A stretch of DNA of 64,000 nt from Streptomyces griseomycini (GTDB taxonomy: Bacteria; Actinomycetota; Actinomycetes; Streptomycetales; Streptomycetaceae), in the NCBI RefSeq assembly GCF_014203535.1, contig NZ_JACHJI010000006.1, positions 248,001 through 312,000 of the forward strand, read 5' to 3'. This document shows positions 58,730-64,000 of the stretch, one piece after another (positions within the stretch are counted from its first letter, which is position 1; every line of letters begins with the position of its first letter). The position numbers and the translations under genes were made by a program. The notes under the pieces are model-generated. The model worked only from the letters and a program-made list of their open reading frames with translations, searched no databases and was not told where the DNA came from.

Positions 58730-60408
58730 GGCCGTACGTCCTCCGTGTGCGTGCTCGTGCCGGGGTCCGGAAGCAGTCCCTGGCGTCGTACCGTCGTCGC
58801 GAGCGTACGGTGTGCCGCCTGCTCGGCGAGCACGACCCGCTCCCGGGGCAGCGCGCGCTGCCGCCATTCACCGGCCGCGGCGTCGGCGGTGGCCCGCAGG
58901 TCGACCAGTGCGGCGGCGAGGCCGCGGCGGGCGGCCTCCAGGGCGGCGGGCGCGGCCTGCGGGTCGGCCAGCAGGCGGGCGGCCTCCTCGCGGGCGTGGT
59001 CGACGGCGGTGAGCGCCCGCTCGACGCGACGGCCCGCCCGCCGGTTGGTGACGGCCACGGCGGCGGCGAACCCGACCAGGGCGCCGACGAGGGTGTCCAC
59101 CACGCGCTCGGTGACCAGGTCGCCGGGGCGCTGGTAGCCGGCGAACTCGGTGACGAGCAGCGCGAGCGGGGTCACGCAGACGCTGCCGAGCCAGTAGTTG
59201 CGGCCGATGAGCGCCTCGGCGCCGAAGTTGAGGACGAGGCAGCACAGGACGAGGGCGAGCGGTCCGAGATGGGCGAGCGGCGCCACGGCGGCGAAGAGCA
59301 GGACGCCGACGAGGTTGCCGACGACGCGCTGCACGGCCCGGTTCCAGGTGAGGGTGATGTTGGCCTGGTGGAGCGATGCCGCGGTGACCAGGGCCCAGTA
59401 GGGGCGCCCGATGCCGAGGGCGAGGGAGGCGTAGCCGGCGAGCGCGCAGCCGAGCCCGGTGCGGACGGCGATCGGGGTGAGCGGTCCGAGCCTGCCCCAC
59501 AGGGGGCGCGGCGCGGTGGCGCGTTCCGCGGCCGCGCCCGGGAGTTCGCCGGCGTCCGTGCGGGAGCCGTCGGTGTGCGGGACGCGACCCGCGCCGCGCA
59601 GGGCGCGGGCCCAGGCGCGCAGGCGTGCGGGGTCGGCGTCGGCCGGCGCGGCGAGCGCGACCTCGGCACGGACCACGAGTCGTCCGAGGGCGCGGCGGAC
59701 GGCCGCGGAACGGGACCCCGCCGCCGACAACGACTGCCGTGCGGCCTGGACGGCGGCGTACGCGGCGGCCCGGGCCCCGGGGTGGCCGTCGTCCACGTCC
59801 GCGGTCTCGACGTACGCGGCGGCGGCGTCCAGGGCCTGGGCGGTGGCCCGGCGCTCCGGACCGTGCGGCCGGACCAGCGCGGGCGCCATGCCGACCAGCC
59901 AGGCCCACGCGCCGGCCGCGGCGGCGAGCGCGAGGTGGCCGGGGACCTGACCGAGGGTCTGCGGGACGAACAGCGAGGCCGAGCTGACGAAGGTGAGGAT
60001 CACATGGGCGGGCGGGCCGACGCGGGTGGCGTCGCACAGCGCCTTCTGGGCGGCGGCCAGCACGGCCCCGACGGTGACCAGGACGACCGCGTTCCCGGTG
60101 AGGGATGCGGCGACCAGGGCGACGGCCAGGCCGCCGAGCATGCCGAGCACCACGCCCGCCAGCACCCTGGCCCGGGCGGCGTACGGGCGGTTGTGGGCGT
60201 ACAGGGCGCACAGGGACCCGGCCATGGTGTACACCGCCAGGTCGAGCCGGCCGAGCGCCACCAGGAGCAGGCTGGGCGGTGCGACCGCGACGACCACGCT
60301 GAGGGCCGGCTTGAACCAGATGTCGGAGGGCCGGCCGAGGCGCAGCGCACCGGCGACCGGGAGGCGCCGGACGGGCGGGACGGCGGGGGTGGGGGTCGCA
60401 CTGCTCAT
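58726..60408 (-). CDS. FUSC family membrane transporter
   Basis: The 560-residue protein has two blocks of membrane helices (ALSVVVAVAPPSLLLVALGR, TMAGSLCALYAHNRP; later VRTGLGCALAGYASLALGIG, LVTAASLHQANITLTWNRAV) joined by cytoplasmic helices. The second block has the FUSC signature around WALVTAASLHQANITL. FUSC proteins export aromatic acids, such as fusaric acid, and related compounds. A -10-like TAACAT eight bases before the ATG without a ribosome site suggests a leaderless transcript. It heads the operon with its MarR regulator. Confidence 0.87.
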   Translation of the reverse strand: MSSATPTPAVPPVRRLPVAGALRLGRPSDIWFKPALSVVVAVAPPSLLLVALGRLDLAVYTMAGSLCALYAHNRPYAARARVLAGVVLGMLGGLAVALVAASLTGNAVVLVTVGAVLAAAQKALCDATRVGPPAHVILTFVSSASLFVPQTLGQVPGHLALAAAAGAWAWLVGMAPALVRPHGPERRATAQALDAAAAYVETADVDDGHPGARAAAYAAVQAARQSLSAAGSRSAAVRRALGRLVVRAEVALAAPADADPARLRAWARALRGAGRVPHTDGSRTDAGELPGAAAERATAPRPLWGRLGPLTPIAVRTGLGCALAGYASLALGIGRPYWALVTAASLHQANITLTWNRAVQRVVGNLVGVLLFAAVAPLAHLGPLALVLCCLVLNFGAEALIGRNYWLGSVCVTPLALLVTEFAGYQRPGDLVTERVVDTLVGALVGFAAAVAVTNRRAGRRVERALTAVDHAREEAARLLADPQAAPAALEAARRGLAAALVDLRATADAAAGEWRQRALPRERVVLAEQAAHRTLATTVRRQGLLPDPGTSTHTEDVRP

Positions 60409-60423
60409 GGAGAACGATGTTAG

Positions 60424-60438
60424 CAAGTGTTTTACTTG
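60424..60438. promoter_or_regulatory. MarR-type operator of the FUSC-MarR operon
   Basis: CAAGTGTTTTACTTG is an inverted repeat with 5-bp arms, inside AT-rich DNA. It lies directly upstream of the likely -10 (60417-60422 on the minus strand), so bound MarR would block RNA polymerase. It resembles known MarR-family sites. Confidence 0.7.
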
Positions 60439-60638
60439 TAAATCACATGCGCGGCTCCTCCCGGCCGCGCCGCCCTCGCGCCGACCGTCCCGCGCGTCGC
60501 CCCCTCGCGCCGCCTGCTCCCGTGCCGGCCCGCCGCGCTCCCCCGAACGCTCCCCGTGCACCCCCTTGCGCTCGCGTGCACGCCACCGGGCCGGGGCATC
60601 CCTTGACCGACCGTCGGAGCGGGTCGAGGGGGATGCGC

Positions 60639-61190
60639 GTGCACGGACCGGTGTCGTCCGGCTGGCTGCTGGTCGCACTCTGCGCGGCGACCGGGGCCTA
60701 CTGTCTGCTGCGGATGCGCAGCAGTGTCGAGGAGCAGCGCCGCGCCGCGGGCGGTGAGGCGCTCATGGGGTTCGGCATGGCCGCGATGGCCGTGCCGGCG
60801 ACGGCGTTCACCCCGCCGTCGTGGGCCTGGCCGGCCTACGCGGTGGTGTTCGGCGCGGCCGGGCTGCACGCGCTGTGGACGGCCCGTGCGGGCGCGCGTC
60901 ACCTGCATCACCTGGTGGGGGCCGGAGCCATGGTGTACATGGCGGTGGCGATGGCCGCGTCCCCGGGGCACGGGCACGGCGGCTCGGGCATGCCCCTGCT
61001 GACCGGGATCCTGCTGCTCTACTTCACCGGGTACGTGCTGGTGACGGGTGTCCGGCTGGTGCCCGGGCCCGCCGGGCACGCCGTGGCGGCCGCCGGCGGG
61101 CCCGGCGGATGGGGCGACCGGCCGGAGCTGGCCCGGGCCTGCCGGCTGTCCATGGGGATGGCGATGGTCGCGATGCTGCTGACGATGTGA
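60639..61190 (+). CDS. DUF5134 membrane protein
   Basis: Six hydrophobic helices (for example SSGWLLVALCAATGAYCLLR, GAGAMVYMAVAMA, LLTGILLLYFTGYVLVTGVR) and His-rich loops (RHLHHLVG, PGHGHGG) mark this as DUF5134, an actinobacterial family of unknown function. The His residues may bind metal or haem (speculative). A GTG start is chosen because GAGGGGG is six bases before it; an ATG two codons earlier abuts that site. It precedes the M56-type gene on the same strand. Confidence 0.78.
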   Translation: MHGPVSSGWLLVALCAATGAYCLLRMRSSVEEQRRAAGGEALMGFGMAAMAVPATAFTPPSWAWPAYAVVFGAAGLHALWTARAGARHLHHLVGAGAMVYMAVAMAASPGHGHGGSGMPLLTGILLLYFTGYVLVTGVRLVPGPAGHAVAAAGGPGGWGDRPELARACRLSMGMAMVAMLLTM

Positions 61191-61291
61191 GGCGGGCCGG
61201 GGACCGCCGGCCGCGACGCGGGACCGTTGGCTGCGTCACTTTGCCCGGTGGGCCGTACTCACCGGCGGTACGCGCTCAATAGGCTGCGCGC

Positions 61292-62227
61292 ATGATGCTC
61301 CCCGCGGCCCTGTTGCTGCTCGGCGTCCTGACCGCCGTCGCCGGTCCCCGGCTGCTCGCCCGGGCCGACTGGCCGGACCGGGAACCGGTGGTGGCGTTGT
61401 GGGCGTGGCAGTGCGTGATCGCGGCGGTCCTGCTGTGCTGCGCCCTGTCGATGACGTTCAGTGCGGCGGCCGCCTGGCACGCGGTGGGCGGCCGGGTGTT
61501 CGCCGCCGCGCCCCGCGCGGTGGCGGAGGCGTACGCCCTGGGGACGGCCGGACTCTGGGCGGCGACCACCGCGGTGGCGCTGGCGTGCGGCGGGGCGTGG
61601 AGCGCGGCGATGCTGGTCCGGGAGGTCGTGCGGGCCCGCGCCCGGCGCCGGGCGCGCCGGGCCGAACTGCGGCTGCGGGCTCCGCTGCTGCCCGGGGAGG
61701 AGCCGGGCTCCGACCGGCTGGTGGTCCTGGAGGGAGAGCGCCCCGACGCCTGGTGGCTGCCCGGCGCCCCGCCTCGGCTGGTCGTCACCACGGCCGCGTT
61801 GCGCCGGCTGAAGGGACGGCAGCTGGACGCCGTCCTCGCGCACGAGCGGGGACACGCACGGGCCCGGCACGACTGGCTGCTGCACTGCTCCTCCGCGCTC
61901 GCCGACGGGTTCCCCCGGGTGCCGGTGTTCGCCGCGTTCCGCGACGAGATGCACCGGTTGGTCGAACTCGCCGCCGACGACACCGCGTCCCGCCGCTTCG
62001 GCCGGCTGACCACGGCCCTCGCCCTGGTGGAACTCAACGAGCACCGGGGGGTGTTCGGTCCCTGCCCGGCTCCGCAGGCGAACGTCCCGGCCCGGGTGCG
62101 CCGGCTGCTCACCCCGCCGGACCGGCTGACGGCGGGACGGCGGCTGCGGCTGACGGCCGTGGCGTCGCTGGTGCCGGTGATGCCCGTACTGGTGGCGTTC
62201 GCACCGGGATTGCGGGCACTGGGATAG
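61292..62227 (+). CDS. M56/M48-type membrane metalloprotease
   Basis: The 311-residue protein has three N-terminal membrane helices (PAALLLLGVLTAVAGPRLLA, CVIAAVLLCCALSMTFSAAA, AWSAAMLVREV) and a zinc site VLAHERGHARARHDWLL (HExxH) with the third-ligand region LVELAADDTASRR. It resembles BlaR1-type M56 proteases without a sensor domain, and may degrade membrane or regulatory proteins. TAGGCT six bases before the ATG suggests a leaderless mRNA. A BlaI/MecI regulator, the usual partner, is absent here. Confidence 0.85.
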   Translation: MMLPAALLLLGVLTAVAGPRLLARADWPDREPVVALWAWQCVIAAVLLCCALSMTFSAAAAWHAVGGRVFAAAPRAVAEAYALGTAGLWAATTAVALACGGAWSAAMLVREVVRARARRRARRAELRLRAPLLPGEEPGSDRLVVLEGERPDAWWLPGAPPRLVVTTAALRRLKGRQLDAVLAHERGHARARHDWLLHCSSALADGFPRVPVFAAFRDEMHRLVELAADDTASRRFGRLTTALALVELNEHRGVFGPCPAPQANVPARVRRLLTPPDRLTAGRRLRLTAVASLVPVMPVLVAFAPGLRALG

Positions 62228-62351
62228 TCATCCGCCCCGGGGCGGGCCGGAACACTCCGGACGGCCCGGCGGACACGGACGACCGGCCCCGGACGGCAGG
62301 ACGGGGGCGGACGACTGGCCCCGGACCCCGTCGGTCGACAAGGATCACCGC

Positions 62352-63023
62352 ATGCACACCCCCCACGTCGATTCCCCGCCCCGTCCCTCCGACCACCGTC
62401 CCGCCACCCTGTCCGCCGGCACGCTGGCGCTGTGCTCGGCGCTGCTGCTGGCCCTGGTCGCCGTCGGATGGCGTCCGCTGCTCGATCTGGACGGCGACAT
62501 CTCCCGCACCACCCACCGCTGGGCGGTCGAGGAACCCGGACTGACGCAGACGGCCCGTGTCCTGACGGACTGGGTCTGGGACCCGTGGACGATGCGGGTG
62601 CTGTGCGGCGTGACCGCGGCGCTGCTGGTGTGGCGGTACGCGGCCCGGTGGACGGCGATGTGGCTGGTGGTGACGGTCGCCCTGGGGACGGCCGTGCAAC
62701 AGGGGCTGAAGGCCGCTGTGGACCGCGCCCGCCCGGTCTGGCCCGATCCGGTCGACTCCGCGCACTACGCGGCCTTCCCGTCGGGCCACGCCATGACCGC
62801 CACGGTCGTCTGCGGGCTCCTGCTGTGGCTGCTGCGCCGTCACGGCGTGAGCCGCCTCGTGTGGCGCACGGCGCTGGTCCTGGCGGTCCTCTCGGTGACC
62901 GGCGTCGGCCTCACCCGCGTCTGGCTCGGCGTCCACTGGCCCACGGACGTCCTCGGCGGCTGGCTGCTCGGCGCACTGGTGGTGGCCGTGGCGGTGCGGA
63001 TCCACCGGCGTCGGCACCCGTGA
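62352..63023 (+). CDS. PAP2 superfamily phosphatase
   Basis: Signatures are KAAVDRARP (K-x6-RP), FPSGHAMTA and TRVWLGVHWPTDVLGG. Six membrane helices are predicted, with the active site at the outer face, as in undecaprenyl-diphosphate or phosphatidylglycerophosphate phosphatases. It is the second PAP2 gene of the window and is not a close copy of the first. A start ATG follows a G-poor leader (CGACAAGGATCACCGC) in which AAGGA serves as ribosome site. A long inverted repeat follows the gene. Confidence 0.88.
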   Translation: MHTPHVDSPPRPSDHRPATLSAGTLALCSALLLALVAVGWRPLLDLDGDISRTTHRWAVEEPGLTQTARVLTDWVWDPWTMRVLCGVTAALLVWRYAARWTAMWLVVTVALGTAVQQGLKAAVDRARPVWPDPVDSAHYAAFPSGHAMTATVVCGLLLWLLRRHGVSRLVWRTALVLAVLSVTGVGLTRVWLGVHWPTDVLGGWLLGALVVAVAVRIHRRRHP

Positions 63024-63076
63024 GCCCGCACCGCGGGACCCGACGGTAGTGGCCCGGGGCTGCCGCCCGCTTCGTA

Positions 63077-63119
63077 CCGTCCGCCTCGGACGATCCCCCG
63101 CGTCGCCCGAGGCGGACGG
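63077..63119. terminator. Inverted repeat after the PAP2 gene
   Basis: CCGTCCGCCTCGG and CCGAGGCGGACGG are perfect 13-bp arms with a 17-base loop, 53 bases beyond the PAP2 stop and ahead of the TetR promoter. A terminator is the simplest reading. Confidence 0.7.
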
Positions 63120-63167
63120 CAGCCCGGAGCGGACCCCGAGGGTCCGACCGGACGCGTTGAGTATAGT

Positions 63168-63180
63168 TGGCTGTCAGCCA
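63168..63180. promoter_or_regulatory. TetR autoregulatory operator candidate
   Basis: TGGCTGTCAGCCA is a 13-bp palindrome lying directly after a TATAGT -10 (63162-63167) and 19 bases before the TetR ATG. A protein bound here would cover the transcription start, typical of TetR autorepression. Confidence 0.7.
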
Positions 63181-63199
63181 GTCAACGCAGGAGTCAAGC

Positions 63200-63916
63200 A
63201 TGTCCCCGCGCAGCGCCCTGGTCAATGAAGAGTTGCGGAGGCGTTCGAAGGAGCGGCTTCTGCACGCGGCCGTCGAGCTGGTGAGCGAGCACGGATACGA
63301 GGCGACCACGCTCGGCGACATCGCCGACCGGGCGGGCTCCGCGCGCGGTCTGGTCTCGTACTACTTCCCGGGGAAACGCCAGCTCGTGCAGTCCGCCGTG
63401 CACCGGCTGATGCACCGCACCCTGGAGGAGGCGCTGGAGCGCGAGCCGCGCACCGAGGACGGCCGGGAGCGGATGGCGCGGGCCATCGACGCGATCCTGG
63501 GCCTGGCGCGGGACCGGCCGGTGCTGATGCGCCAGCACATGGCGGGGCTGCTGCAGGCCGAGGGTTTCCTGCAGTGCCCCGAGCAGCGGCGCCTGGCCGA
63601 ACTGTTGCGGGACACCGTCGCCCGGTACGGCTCGTGCGACGTCGACGCCGACTACCCGATGATGCGCGCCCTGCTGATGGGCGCCGTGTTCGCGGCGCTG
63701 GTCCCGGGCGTGCCGATGCCCGTTCCGGTGCTGCGCGCGGAGCTGTTCAAGCGCTACCGGCTCGACTGGGAGATGGGCGTCCCGCCGGACACCGAGGTTC
63801 CCGGCGGGACGTGCGGGACGGGCCGGACGGATCTGGCCCGGTTCTTCGCGACCGGGCCGGAGCCCGGCTTCCCGGCTCCGGCCCTCCGGCCGGAGCCGGA
63901 CGCTCAGTCGAAGTAG
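63200..63916 (+). CDS. TetR/AcrR family regulator
   Basis: The helix-turn-helix is read as TTLGDIADRAGSARGLVSYY, then FPGKRQLVQSAVHRLMHRTL, and the helical ligand domain continues with ERMARAIDAILGLARDRPVL. The C-terminal ~40 residues are Gly/Pro-rich and probably disordered. AGGAG precedes the ATG. A palindrome over the promoter suggests autoregulation. Its last 13 bases overlap the convergent gene at the window edge. Confidence 0.88.
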   Translation: MSPRSALVNEELRRRSKERLLHAAVELVSEHGYEATTLGDIADRAGSARGLVSYYFPGKRQLVQSAVHRLMHRTLEEALEREPRTEDGRERMARAIDAILGLARDRPVLMRQHMAGLLQAEGFLQCPEQRRLAELLRDTVARYGSCDVDADYPMMRALLMGAVFAALVPGVPMPVPVLRAELFKRYRLDWEMGVPPDTEVPGGTCGTGRTDLARFFATGPEPGFPAPALRPEPDAQSK

Positions 63917-64000
63917 TCCGGCTGCGTCTGCACGTTGAGCTCACGCAGGTGGACCCATCGGGCCGGGTCCGTGCGCCGGTCGTCGATCCTGAGGACGTCG
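63904..64000 (-). CDS. C-terminal end of an unidentified protein (5' part outside window)
   Basis: The minus strand is open from the window edge to a TGA, giving about 31 residues: IDDRRTDPARWVHLRELNVQ followed by TQPDYFD. The ordered, non-repetitive composition and clean stop suggest a true gene end. The convergent TetR gene overlaps it by 13 bases. The family cannot be named from so short a piece. Confidence 0.55.
   Translation of the reverse strand, partial: DVLRIDDRRTDPARWVHLRELNVQTQPDYFD

Overview
The window is very GC-rich chromosomal DNA with short intergenic gaps, GTGA/ATGA stop-start overlaps, many GTG starts and GGAGG-type ribosome sites. Protein families typical of Streptomyces run throughout (DUF4865, DUF6421, DUF5134, DUF6986, mycothiol-dependent and F420-dependent enzymes, class F sortase, CebR-type operator). 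The organism is almost certainly a Streptomyces or a very close actinomycete. No rRNA, tRNA, CRISPR array, insertion sequence or replication origin was recognised. The content reads as core-to-arm metabolic and regulatory DNA with local gene decay.

Layout. 1-8.5 kb: end of a TetR regulator with DUF4865, an F420/PPOX protein, a beta-hydroxyacid-type dehydrogenase, a ROK repressor, AlkB, an RlmG-like rRNA methyltransferase, and an amino-sugar/tagatose-type unit (class II aldolase and SIS isomerase) divergent from a DeoR regulator. 8.5-13.7 kb: a decayed Ser/Thr kinase, a GH15 glucoamylase/trehalase, a copper-type secreted protein with an intact CsoR-like operator, a decayed CopA ATPase carrying a six-copy 11-bp repeat, and a PAP2 phosphatase. 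14-21 kb: a translationally coupled catabolic operon (Gfo/Idh/MocA, PmoA, cupin) behind a LacI-type operator, then a CitB-type response regulator divergent from tctCBA, a tricarboxylate transporter. 21-26 kb: a perfect CebR box ahead of a secreted CE3 esterase and a GH5 mannanase, then a class F sortase and a cell-wall-type repeat protein with three copies of a KPxGGxHxGGGAL motif.

26-35 kb: SDR, mycothiol enzyme, MarR, a two-component system, remnants of an MMPL transporter and a SARP activator meeting head-on, a TetR regulator with three matching operators divergent from an F420-type nitroreductase, and a geranylgeranyl-reductase-like flavoprotein. 35-44 kb: M20 dipeptidase, metallo-beta-lactamase-fold hydrolase, kinase/NUDIX fusion, ROK sugar kinase divergent from LacI, and a receptor-like Ser/Thr kinase. 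44-50 kb: DUF2975/HTH pair, DUF6986 aldolase, electron-transfer flavoprotein etfBA, flavin reductase, thioredoxin, PlsC acyltransferase. 50-64 kb: a transglutaminase behind a striking 22-bp inverted repeat, the coupled DUF6421-SDR-threonine aldolase operon, GDPD, acetyltransferases, glyoxalase-fold proteins, a FUSC exporter with its MarR regulator, DUF5134, an M56-like protease, PAP2, TetR, and the tail of one more gene.

Two themes stand out. First, regulators usually lie beside their likely targets, and palindromic operators can be read directly in the gaps. Second, at least four genes are decayed without gaining obvious stop codons; apparent Leu-to-Pro and Trp-to-Arg changes suggest GC-biased mutation, so such remnants are easily mistaken for coding ORFs or empty DNA.
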